Source: an uncultured Chthoniobacterales bacterium | GTDB taxonomy: Bacteria; Verrucomicrobiota; Verrucomicrobiia; Chthoniobacterales; UBA10450 | DNA length: 55,677 nucleotides | Assembly: GCA_902805675.1 (NCBI GenBank) | Contig: CADCTA010000037.1 | Span: forward strand, 1 to 55,677 | Direction of reading: 5' to 3' | Shown here: one piece after another, positions 1 through 7,347 of the stretch | Layout: the number at the start of each line of letters is the position of its first letter | How positions within the stretch are numbered: position 1 is the first letter of the stretch | The notes under the pieces: model-generated | Database searches by the model: none | Seen by the model: the letters and a program-made list of their open reading frames with translations, nothing else | What the model was told of the DNA's origin: nothing | Made by a program: the position numbers and the translations under genes

Positions 1-72
1 GACCACGAAGTCGCCCAGGCTGAGATTGGTATCGAAACCGTCTTCGTGCGCTGAGTTCGGATCGCCTCTCAT
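1..72 (-). CDS. Hypothetical protein, 3' end cut by window edge
   Basis: A short open frame runs leftward off the window from an ATG at 72, giving 24 codons beginning MRGDPNSAHEDGF. A G-rich stretch (CTCGGGGG) lies just upstream and could be a ribosome binding site. It lies 37 bp downstream of the hydroxylase gene on the same strand, so it may be co-transcribed with it. Too little is visible to name a family. It could be a chance frame, but position, start and possible binding site are compatible with a real gene. Confidence 0.35.
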   Translation of the reverse strand, partial: MRGDPNSAHEDGFDTNLSLGDFVV

Positions 73-109
73 CCCCCGAGTCTCACCATTGTTACAAACG
101 GGCCGCGAA

Positions 110-847
110 TCAACGCCATAACGCGGTCATCTTCTGTTCCCACGCCTCATGGTTCTTCTTGGCGTCCCGGATAAATGGCGAGGCGGCGATCGCTTTGATC
201 ACGAAGGAGTTAATCAGCGACATCGGGAAACGCAGCGGGCGCATCACATCCATGAACAACACGACGCGCTGGCCATCGGTGTCGTTCCACACCTCATGCT
301 CGTAGGTGTCGTCGAAGAACATGCTCTTCCCTTCCTCCCAATGCGCAACCGAGTCGGCTACCCGGATGCGGCATCGCTCCTTCGGCTCAGGCACGATGAG
401 ACCGAGGTGATAACGGATCACACCCTTATACGGCCCGCAGTGTGCCGGGATGTGCATGTTCGGTGAGAGGATGGAAAAGAACGCCGTCTTCGCTCCCGGG
501 ATCGATTTCAGCAGCGCCATCGTCTTCGGCGCGCGGGCGCAATTTCCCGGCGCTTCGAGCCCGTAGGCGAAGAAGAAGAACGTCTTCCACTGGTTCTCTT
601 TCGCGAGGTGCTTCTGGTCCGGCGAAATGTGCGCGAAATCCGGCAGGTCCTCACGATGCTGGAGGATGACATCCAGCTCTTCGCGGATGGTGTGCCAGTT
701 CCGCTCGATGTGGTCCGCCCATGGAAAATGCTCGCGCGAAAAGAACGGCTGATCGCCGATCAACGACGAGCGGCCGATGCTTTTCTGGATCTGCTGGAGA
801 ACTTTGCGTCCGTTTTTCAGGACTGCTTTTCTGATGTCACTTTTCAA
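110..847 (-). CDS. Aspartyl/asparaginyl beta-hydroxylase family (LpxO-like) dioxygenase
   Basis: The 245-residue protein matches the Asp/Asn beta-hydroxylase fold of Fe(II)/2-oxoglutarate dioxygenases. The cupin core is visible as HIPAHCGPYKG near residues 132-142, RYHLGL at 145, then FFDDTYEHEVWND near 178-189. His136 and His184 are the likely iron ligands. In Gram-negative bacteria the best known relatives (LpxO) 2-hydroxylate a lipid A acyl chain. That fits a window rich in lipopolysaccharide genes, but family members also act on peptides, so the substrate is inferred. The start at 847 is TTG without a clear ribosome binding site and a slightly different start is possible. The last residues MTALWR look like a natural end. 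Confidence 0.8.
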   Translation of the reverse strand: MKSDIRKAVLKNGRKVLQQIQKSIGRSSLIGDQPFFSREHFPWADHIERNWHTIREELDVILQHREDLPDFAHISPDQKHLAKENQWKTFFFFAYGLEAPGNCARAPKTMALLKSIPGAKTAFFSILSPNMHIPAHCGPYKGVIRYHLGLIVPEPKERCRIRVADSVAHWEEGKSMFFDDTYEHEVWNDTDGQRVVLFMDVMRPLRFPMSLINSFVIKAIAASPFIRDAKKNHEAWEQKMTALWR

Positions 848-920
848 TGGGCAAACGGGCGGAAACTAAGAGGCGCGAGTCTATCGGCAGCGGGAGGTGC
901 GGCAAGGGGTGATGTGGCGC

Positions 921-1682
921 TCATTGCCTGCGCGCCGCAAACCAGGTGCTCATGTTCACGACGGCAGAGCGGACGGCCGCCACGATCTGGCGCTGCCGCT
1001 CGGGCGTGTTGAGCTCCTGCTCTTCCTCCGGGTGCACGATCACGCCGCACTCGAGTAACGCCGCCGGCATGCGTGCACGCTTCAACACAAGGAGATCATT
1101 GAAGCGATACACACCCGTTTCCGGCACGACGAAATCCCGGCCTTCGCCCGGGATCTTCTCGGCATGGTGCGCGGTCGGCGTCATCCCCTGCTCGCGCATC
1201 GCGCGCCCGAGCTGCTTCGCAAACTCCAGGCTCGCCGCGGGCTCCGCATTCTTCTCGGAGAAGAAGACCGAGTAGCCGCGGAAGCGATCGCTGTAGCGCG
1301 CGACGCGTCCATCCGCCGTGCGGCGCGTGCTCTTGTAGCGTTCGTTCACTGAGTCGTGATGAACGGAGAGGAAGAGATCGGCTTTCGCCGTGTTCGCGAC
1401 ATCACCGCGCCCGAGGAGCGATATCTCGCGTCCCGGTTCATTGATGAGCGTGACGGAAACGCCCGGCTGCTGGCGAAGATCGTCGGCGATCAGTCGCGCC
1501 ACGCGCCGGTTGAAGGTGTATTCCATCTCGCCAGCCGCGCTCATCGCCCCGGGTGTGCCCGGTGTGTGGCCGATATCGATCGCAATGCGCAGCGGCCCGG
1601 CCGCGCGGTCGGTCCCTTGCGCAATCGCGGCTGAGACGCCGAGCTGAGCGACGAGAAGAGCAAAGGTAAGTCGGAGCAGCAT
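921..1682 (-). CDS. N-acetylmuramoyl-L-alanine amidase (Amidase_3)
   Basis: This exported enzyme should cleave the amide bond between MurNAc and the stem peptide. A signal peptide is clear (MLLRLTFALLVAQLGVSAAI, then AQG). The Amidase_3 domain starts at IAIDIGHTPG near residue 33. Likely zinc ligands are His39, a Glu in GEMEY near 52-54 and His108/109 in SVHHDS. The late LLECG motif supplies the catalytic Glu. The 253-residue length holds the catalytic domain only, with no AMIN or SH3 targeting domain. The ATG at 1682 is 10 bp past the tRNA-Glu gene on the same strand, so the amidase may be transcribed through the tRNA or from a promoter inside it. Confidence 0.88.
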   Translation of the reverse strand: MLLRLTFALLVAQLGVSAAIAQGTDRAAGPLRIAIDIGHTPGTPGAMSAAGEMEYTFNRRVARLIADDLRQQPGVSVTLINEPGREISLLGRGDVANTAKADLFLSVHHDSVNERYKSTRRTADGRVARYSDRFRGYSVFFSEKNAEPAASLEFAKQLGRAMREQGMTPTAHHAEKIPGEGRDFVVPETGVYRFNDLLVLKRARMPAALLECGVIVHPEEEQELNTPERQRQIVAAVRSAVVNMSTWFAARRQ

Positions 1683-1692
1683 GGAGAAGTCG

Positions 1693-1765
1693 CGACCCTA
1701 ACGGGATTCGAACCCGTGTTACCGCCGTGAAAGGGCGGTGTCCTAGGCCTCTGGACGATAGGGTC
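1693..1765 (-). tRNA. tRNA-Glu (anticodon TTC)
   Basis: On the minus strand a full cloverleaf is visible. Acceptor arms GACCCTA and TAGGGTC pair. The anticodon loop CTTTCAC sits in a CGCC/GGCG stem and gives anticodon TTC. The T-arm holds GGGTTCGAATCCC. The 73-base gene does not encode the 3' CCA. It sits between waaA and the amidase gene, all on the same strand. Confidence 0.96.
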
Positions 1766-1823
1766 AGGAAAGCGGGGGCAATATCAGAAGCGCGCCGGGG
1801 CGTTGCAAGTCATTTGCGGGCGC

Positions 1824-3131
1824 TCAGCTTCCGGCGCTTTTCTGCGATTTAAGTGCCAACAGCAGCTCCGCAGTGCGCTGCGTGGCGCCACGGTGCGTGG
1901 CGAGCACGCGTTGCGCGTTGCTCACGAGGCGTGCGCGCGCGTCGGGATTGCGAAGGAGTTCCGCCGCCGCAGCTGCCAGCGAGTTGCGATCCTGCACGCG
2001 GACGGCCGCATCGTTCTCGAGCAGGGAGGTCGCTAAGCGGGCGAAGTTTTCCATGTGCGGGCCGAACACCACCGGCTTACCGGCGAGAATCGGCTCGACT
2101 GGGTTTTGGCCGCCATGCGTCGTCAGGCTTTTGCCCATGAACACGACCGTGGCAATGCGGTACCAATCCCGGAGCTCACCCGTCGTATCGAGCAGCAAGC
2201 AATCCGGCGCGCCGGCGGCAATCGGTTCGGACTCGCTGCGCAATGCAACGATGAGGCCAAGCTGTTGCAGCCGCGTCCGGATGTCGCGTGTGCGCTCCAC
2301 ATGCCGTGGCGCTACGACGAGTTTCAGGGTGGGAAACTCGGACCGCAGTTCGCGCAGCACCTCGGCGAGGATTTCCTCTTCGCCGAGATGAGTGCTTCCG
2401 CCCAGCACGATCGGCACATCTCGATCAATGCCAAACTTCCGGAGGAGGTCGAACGCGAAGTCGGAGTTCTGCTCCGTCTCCGCCGGATCATACTTAATGC
2501 TGCCGACATCGCGGATGCGCTCCCGCCGAATCCCGAGCGCTTCCCATCGCGCGACATCATTGGCTTCTTGTGCGCAGACCAGATCGAGGCAGCGAAACGT
2601 CGGCGCTACCAACGCCCGCACGCGGCGGAAGCGACGTTCCGAGCGCGCCGAAAGCCGTGCATTCACCAGGGCGAGCGGAAGTCCGCGGCGGCGCGCTTCG
2701 GCGGCGAGGTTCGGCCAGACCTCCGCTTCGACCAAAACGATGCGGCTCGGCTGAATCGTGGCGAACGCGCGCCAGACAATCGGGAGAAAATCTAACGGGT
2801 TGTACATCACCCGCATCCAGTCCGGCGCCTCCTTTTCGGCAAAGGCAAAGCCGGTCGTCGTCGTCGTCGTAAGGACACACTGAAAAGCGGGATCGAGCTC
2901 GCGCAGTTTGCGCGCAAGCTTTAGTGCGATCGCGACTTCGCCCACGCTCACGGCGTGGATCCACGTCTTCGCCGCGGTCACCCGCTGCCGACGCACCTCC
3001 GCCGCATAAAACCCGAACCGCTGACCGAAATTGCGCCGATAATTTCCGCGCCTGCGCATCTTCAGCAGGTACGCCGGCATGAACAGCACCAGCCCGATCG
3101 GAAAGAGCAGGTTGTAAATCAGCCGAATCAT
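1824..3131 (-). CDS. waaA: 3-deoxy-D-manno-octulosonic acid transferase
   Basis: WaaA (KdtA) transfers Kdo from CMP-Kdo to lipid IVA at the inner face of the inner membrane, starting the LPS core. The protein begins with a hydrophobic anchor (MIRLIYNLLFPIGLVLFMPA) and a basic stretch, then HAVSVGE with the catalytic Glu. The signature THGGQNPVEP lies near residue 338 in the CMP-binding domain. The ATG at 3131 is chosen over an upstream start because it gives 435 residues, near the family's usual 420-430, and overlaps the rsmD stop as ATGA, typical of translational coupling. It is the last gene of the AsmA-rsmD-waaA operon. Confidence 0.93.
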   Translation of the reverse strand: MIRLIYNLLFPIGLVLFMPAYLLKMRRRGNYRRNFGQRFGFYAAEVRRQRVTAAKTWIHAVSVGEVAIALKLARKLRELDPAFQCVLTTTTTTGFAFAEKEAPDWMRVMYNPLDFLPIVWRAFATIQPSRIVLVEAEVWPNLAAEARRRGLPLALVNARLSARSERRFRRVRALVAPTFRCLDLVCAQEANDVARWEALGIRRERIRDVGSIKYDPAETEQNSDFAFDLLRKFGIDRDVPIVLGGSTHLGEEEILAEVLRELRSEFPTLKLVVAPRHVERTRDIRTRLQQLGLIVALRSESEPIAAGAPDCLLLDTTGELRDWYRIATVVFMGKSLTTHGGQNPVEPILAGKPVVFGPHMENFARLATSLLENDAAVRVQDRNSLAAAAAELLRNPDARARLVSNAQRVLATHRGATQRTAELLLALKSQKSAGS

Positions 3132-3718
3132 TCCGCGCCCGCCTCTTCGCTCGCGGCGGCAGCGGTTGTGGCGTGGCGCATGAACAAGACCTCGGTCGCA
3201 CCGTACGTCTTCGCCCTGACGATCTCCCACAGCTCGGAAGGCACCACCTCCTCGCCCGGCCGCTTCTCGAGCACAAATGTGCCAGATGGTTGCAGGAGGC
3301 CGGCGAGGTTGCGGTTCGAGAGCAGAAGGCGCGTGAACTCACCTCCGGCCTTCGTCTTCTCGTAGGGCGGATCGGCAAAGATGATGTCGAAGGTCTCGTT
3401 AGGCCGTGGCGCCTCGAGGAAGGCGAAGACCTCCTGCTTGCGCGCCGGGCCGCGCAGCTTCGTGCGAATGAAATTCTGCTCGATCGCGCGCAGCGCAGCG
3501 GCATTCTCTTCCACGAACAGCGCGGACGCCGCGCCGCGGCTCAGCGCTTCGATCCCGAGCGCTCCGGTTCCAGCGAACAAGTCGAGCACCCGCGCGCCGA
3601 TGATCTGCTCGCCAAGGCTCGAGAAGATCGCCGCCTTTACGCGATCCATCGTCGGCCGCACGCCCGCGTCCGGCACCACCAGTTGAATGCCGCCGGCGCT
3701 CCCGGCGATCACTCTCAT
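3128..3718 (-). CDS. rsmD: 16S rRNA (guanine(966)-N2)-methyltransferase
   Basis: RsmD methylates G966 of 16S rRNA with S-adenosylmethionine. The 196-residue protein shows the family start MRVIAGSAGG, the RPTMDRVKAAIF segment, the SAM-binding loop LDLFAGTGALGIEALSRG and the catalytic FADPPYEK. Length is normal. It overlaps AsmA upstream and waaA downstream with ATGA junctions, so the three are probably translated from one message. A C-terminal Ala/Glu-rich tail of about 15 residues looks non-essential. Confidence 0.93.
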   Translation of the reverse strand: MRVIAGSAGGIQLVVPDAGVRPTMDRVKAAIFSSLGEQIIGARVLDLFAGTGALGIEALSRGAASALFVEENAAALRAIEQNFIRTKLRGPARKQEVFAFLEAPRPNETFDIIFADPPYEKTKAGGEFTRLLLSNRNLAGLLQPSGTFVLEKRPGEEVVPSELWEIVRAKTYGATEVLFMRHATTAAAASEEAGAE

Positions 3719-5319
3719 GGTGAGGCCGTCGGCTCCGGCGCTGCTTCGACGTCTGTCTCCTCGTCAGGCGCAGCGGCTGGTTCGACGGAGTTGCTGGGGG
3801 CCGCATCCGGCACCGCGAGGGCGCCGGGCGCGGCCGCCGCGCGCGCAGCCTTCGCCTCGTTCTTTTTCTTCTTCGGGCGATCAGGCTTGTCACCGCCGAG
3901 GAACCCGCTGATCAGCCCCTGCAGGTCCTTCAACTCGGATCCGACGAGCTTGTCCATCAGGTCCGTCTTCGGGCGCTCGACCGTTCCGGTCACTTTAAAC
4001 CCCACGGAGGAGTAACCCTCCTGGTCCGCTGCCTCGAAGTTGTCGCGGATCGGGCGAAAGAGCTGACCGCGGATGCTGTCGCTGATCGCGAGACGCGAGT
4101 CGAGCCGCAGCTTGCCGGAAAAGCTCACCGTGCCTGCCGCGGAAAGCCGAATGTTAGGTGAACGGAGCAGCAGCTCGTCGATCGTTACGACGCCGGGCTC
4201 GATGTGATACTTCACATGAGCATCCTCGAAGCGCAGCTGCTTGAGCTCGTCGATCTGCAGGATCTGGCCGAGCGCCACGAGGAGACTGTATTGGCGCACC
4301 TGCCCGTCGTGCAGACGGATCTCGCCGGTGCCGGCAAGCGCGTTTGGATCGGCTGTGTTCCCTGTCGCATCGAGGTGTCCCTCGAGCCGGCCTTTGATCA
4401 TCCCCTCAGGGCCGCCCGCGTCACGCACGATCTTGTCGGCCTGAACGTCGTGGAAATTCACCAGCACCTCGAAGGGCGAATTCACATCGCCCGGTCGCAT
4501 GCTGAACCGGCCGCTGATCTCGCCGTCGCCCGCACGAGCGGTGATCTGCGAGAGTTCGAGCTGCTTCGGATCGTACTTCAGCGGCGTCTCGAGTTGCTCG
4601 AGAAAGAAGCGATCGCGCAGTGACGTTTTGGCGATGCTGGCATCGCCGCGCAATGCGGTCGCGTTGCGGAAGCTCGAGCGGAAATTCACACCTTCGAAAC
4701 TTGCTACCGGCTTGCCACTCACATCGAGGAACCGAAAGCTGCCATCCGCCAGATTCACGCGCCTGACTTCGGGCGTGAATGAGCTGCCTTCCGTACCTCC
4801 CGCCGACGCGGCATCGACGGCGCCCGAGGCTGGATCCGGAGACGGCGGCGCGGCTAGCGCGCGAGGAGTCACCGCAGCGGCCATCGGCGGTTGCGCTGCT
4901 GCGGCGATCGCTCGTTTCTCCTGGCGTTGCTCGGCCAGCGGGATCCGCCATTTGCCGTCGACATTCTGCGCCCAGACGACTCTCGGCTCGACGAGTGAAA
5001 TCTCGTTGATGACGAGACGCCCGGTGAACAACGAGCCAAGCCGCACCCGCAGCCGAAAAGTTTTAGCGCGCAGGAACTCGGTGCCGACAGAATCGTTCGC
5101 CTGCGGGATCGTGATGCCGGTCAGCTTTAGGCCCCACCACGGTGTCACACTGATCCGCTGGATGCGCAGCTCGGTGCCGAGCCGCTGGCTCAGCTCGCGC
5201 TGAATCCGGGCTTGTGTGCCCTGCGACTGCACATACAGGTTCACAGCCAGCAGCGCAGCCGCCGTCAGGCCGATAAGCACCGCAGCGAAGATGAGCGCGA
5301 TGCGGCCCGCCTGTTTCAC
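3715..5319 (-). CDS. AsmA family envelope protein
   Basis: The 534-residue protein has an N-terminal membrane anchor (IALIFAAVLIGLTAAALLAV) followed by a periplasmic AsmA-like region beginning QRLGTELRIQRISVTPWWGL. AsmA-like proteins are linked to phospholipid and outer-membrane traffic, but no specific substrate can be read here. A C-terminal AsmA-like segment (GEIRLHDGQVRQYSLL onward, residues ~330-450) is followed by a low-complexity Lys then Ala/Pro/Glu tail (residues ~475-534). An Ala/Pro-rich insert is also visible near residues 135-180. It heads the operon with rsmD and waaA. A 59-bp gap separates its ATG from the divergent lipid kinase gene and must hold the promoters. Confidence 0.75.
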   Translation of the reverse strand: MKQAGRIALIFAAVLIGLTAAALLAVNLYVQSQGTQARIQRELSQRLGTELRIQRISVTPWWGLKLTGITIPQANDSVGTEFLRAKTFRLRVRLGSLFTGRLVINEISLVEPRVVWAQNVDGKWRIPLAEQRQEKRAIAAAAQPPMAAAVTPRALAAPPSPDPASGAVDAASAGGTEGSSFTPEVRRVNLADGSFRFLDVSGKPVASFEGVNFRSSFRNATALRGDASIAKTSLRDRFFLEQLETPLKYDPKQLELSQITARAGDGEISGRFSMRPGDVNSPFEVLVNFHDVQADKIVRDAGGPEGMIKGRLEGHLDATGNTADPNALAGTGEIRLHDGQVRQYSLLVALGQILQIDELKQLRFEDAHVKYHIEPGVVTIDELLLRSPNIRLSAAGTVSFSGKLRLDSRLAISDSIRGQLFRPIRDNFEAADQEGYSSVGFKVTGTVERPKTDLMDKLVGSELKDLQGLISGFLGGDKPDRPKKKKNEAKAARAAAAPGALAVPDAAPSNSVEPAAAPDEETDVEAAPEPTASP

Positions 5320-5378
5320 TCGGGCAACCTACGCATGGCGAGTTTGAAGAAAAGACCAAAGCCCGTCAGCCGCCGCAC

Positions 5379-6242
5379 GTGACCGACACCGCCGTTATCC
5401 TCAATCCCGCCGCGCGCGGCGAACGCGCCAGGCGCCTGCGCGCGCGCGTCGAGGAGCTGACCGAGGGCGCGGTGCTTTTGGCGACCTCGCGCTGCGGCGA
5501 TGCCGAGTGTTTGGCGCGCGATGCGGTGAAGGATGGCTTTCGCCGCATCGTCGCCGCTGGGGGCGACGGCACAGTTAACGAAGTGGTGAATGGAATCGCG
5601 GGGAGCCAGGCTGCTCTCGGCCTGCTGCCACTCGGGACGATGAACGTCTTCGCGACCGAACTCGGCCTGCCGACGGACCTCGATCGGTGCTGGCAGATCG
5701 TGTGCGATGGCGCCACTCGGCTCGTCGATCTACCGAGCGCGAACGGGAAGCATTTTGTGCAGCTCGCCGGGATCGGCCTGGATGCGCAGGTTGTGAAAGA
5801 GACCAGCCTCGCATTCAAAAGGAGCTTCGGCCCGCTGAGTTACCTCGTTTCTGCGGCGCAAATCTCCGCACGGCCTCCTCCGCGCCTGCACGTCGAGGCA
5901 GCGGACGGCGGCACGCATGAGGGATCGTTCGTGCTCATCGGGAACGGCCGGCTCTACGGCGGTCCGTTCCCGTTTTTCAAGCAAGCCGTGATCGATGATG
6001 GCCTCTTCGACGTGCTCGTCTTCAAAAAGCTCAGCTACCTCGATATGATGCGATATTTGCAGGACGTGATCTTCCGCTCGGAAATCACGTCCCCAGAGGT
6101 GGATTACCTTCAAACCACCGCAGTGCGCGTGACCAGCGAAGACGCGGTGCCCGTCGAAATCGACGGTGAGTTGATCGGCAATTGCCCGGTGCAGTTCAGG
6201 ATCCAACCGCACGGCTTGCGAGTTTTAGCGCCCTCCGCGTAG
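5379..6242 (+). CDS. Diacylglycerol/lipid kinase family protein
   Basis: The 287-residue protein matches the DagK_cat/YegS/LCB5 lipid-kinase fold. Visible signatures are VILNPAARG at the N terminus, the nucleotide-binding AAGGDGTVNEVVNG near residue 50 and GLLPLGTMNVFA near 75. The C-terminal beta-sandwich contains EIDGELIG. Such enzymes phosphorylate diacylglycerol or related lipids at the membrane; which lipid cannot be told. The start is GTG at 5379, without an obvious strong ribosome binding site. It is divergent from AsmA and followed by the rhomboid-like gene. Confidence 0.85.
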   Translation: MTDTAVILNPAARGERARRLRARVEELTEGAVLLATSRCGDAECLARDAVKDGFRRIVAAGGDGTVNEVVNGIAGSQAALGLLPLGTMNVFATELGLPTDLDRCWQIVCDGATRLVDLPSANGKHFVQLAGIGLDAQVVKETSLAFKRSFGPLSYLVSAAQISARPPPRLHVEAADGGTHEGSFVLIGNGRLYGGPFPFFKQAVIDDGLFDVLVFKKLSYLDMMRYLQDVIFRSEITSPEVDYLQTTAVRVTSEDAVPVEIDGELIGNCPVQFRIQPHGLRVLAPSA

Positions 6243-6310
6243 GCGCTGCGTCCTTTTGCGCGCGATTTTCAGAATCGACACGCAAAAGCCGTTGCGATAC
6301 TCTCGTGACC

Positions 6311-7114
6311 ATGCGCCTCGGCCGTAAGCCCTCGTCCTTTACCAGGCCGTGGACGCAGCGCCAGCGAGTCGTCCTGCTGTCGCTGATCGGCATCAACTTC
6401 GCAGTTTTCGTCGCGCAGTTATTTCTAGAGGCCTACCAGCCCGGGTTCGTTGAGGCATATCTCGGGCTGAGCAAGGATGGCATGCAGAACGCCTACGCCT
6501 GGCAATTCTTCACCGCCGCCTGGTTGCACCAGGGCCCGTGGCATTTGCTCGGGAACACGCTCGTGCTTTACCTGCTCGGCCGCGACGTGGAGTCGATTGT
6601 TGGGCAGGGGCACTTCCTCCTCCTCTACCTTGCCGGTGCCGCTGCTGGTGAGCTCGGACATTTGTTTCTCATGCCCGGCGACACGGTTTTGCTGGCCGCG
6701 TCGGGTGGGATCGCCGCGGTCCTGATGGCTTATGCGACGATCTTGCCGGAACTCGAGCTGACGCTGCGGATCAAAGCCAAGTATGTCGCCTACGCCGTCG
6801 TCGTAGCGGGCGCGTTGCTTATCGCTTTCGATCGCACCGGCACGGTGAATCACAGCGCCTACCTCGGCGGATGCGCCGCGGGTTGGCTCTATGCGCACCT
6901 TCTTGGGTTCGGGCGCCCGTCCTTCCTCCAGCGAGCCCTCAACCAGCGGAAAGCTGCCGCTGAGCGCTACCGCCAGATGAACGCGGAGCAGTTCATTGCA
7001 GAGGAAGTCGATCCGCTGCTCGAGAAAATCTCGCGCGAAGGCTTGCAGAGCCTCACTCGCGGCGAACGCCGCATTCTCGCCCAGGCCCGGGAGAAGCTGG
7101 CGGAGAACGCCTGA
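6311..7114 (+). CDS. Rhomboid-family membrane protein, catalytic His replaced by Tyr
   Basis: Six or so hydrophobic segments and the rhomboid landmarks WHLLGNTLVLYLLGRDVE (residues ~77-94) and AASGGIAAV (Ser131 as nucleophile) identify a rhomboid fold. The usual HLGG motif that carries the catalytic His reads HSAYLGG, so Tyr184 stands in its place and the only nearby His is 181. The protein may thus be a proteolytically inactive relative. A Lys/Arg/Glu-rich cytoplasmic tail of ~65 residues follows. I chose the ATG at 6311 (267 residues) over a longer frame from 6182, which would start inside the lipid kinase gene and add a non-conserved stretch. GTG at 6305 is also possible. Confidence 0.72.
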   Translation: MRLGRKPSSFTRPWTQRQRVVLLSLIGINFAVFVAQLFLEAYQPGFVEAYLGLSKDGMQNAYAWQFFTAAWLHQGPWHLLGNTLVLYLLGRDVESIVGQGHFLLLYLAGAAAGELGHLFLMPGDTVLLAASGGIAAVLMAYATILPELELTLRIKAKYVAYAVVVAGALLIAFDRTGTVNHSAYLGGCAAGWLYAHLLGFGRPSFLQRALNQRKAAAERYRQMNAEQFIAEEVDPLLEKISREGLQSLTRGERRILAQAREKLAENA

Positions 7115-7178
7115 CCTGCGACGAAGCTCGGACGTTCCGGCATGCAGCTAGAGCGATAGTTTTCCAGGAGCCATCCCC

Positions 7179-7271
7179 TGTCATTCCGACCGAAGCGAAG
7201 CGCGGTGGAGGAATCCCGTAGCGCAACGATCCGTACTGCCACGGGATTCCTCGACTGCGCTCGGAATGACA
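7179..7271. repeat. Dispersed palindromic repeat, family 1
   Basis: Inverted arms run from GTCATTCCGACCG through GAGGAATCCCGT on the left to ACGGGATTCCTCG and CTCGGAATGAC on the right. The element lies between the rhomboid-like gene and glnE. Related copies occur at 21147, 28927, 36088 and 40797. It encodes nothing recognisable and could fold as a cruciform or RNA hairpin. Confidence 0.85.
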
Positions 7272-7347
7272 CGCTTCTTAAGCGGAAAGTTCTTTCGGCA
7301 GATGCTCTAGTTGTTGGCGCGGGTGCTGACTCGCTTTACGTGTCCGG

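Noticed and set aside
3131-3230. Longer waaA start at 3230
   Set aside because: The extra 33 residues are Arg-rich, overlap rsmD and precede the normal membrane anchor.
2557-3504. 315-codon frame across waaA and rsmD
   Set aside because: Overlaps two conserved genes in another frame and is Ser/Arg-rich without motifs.
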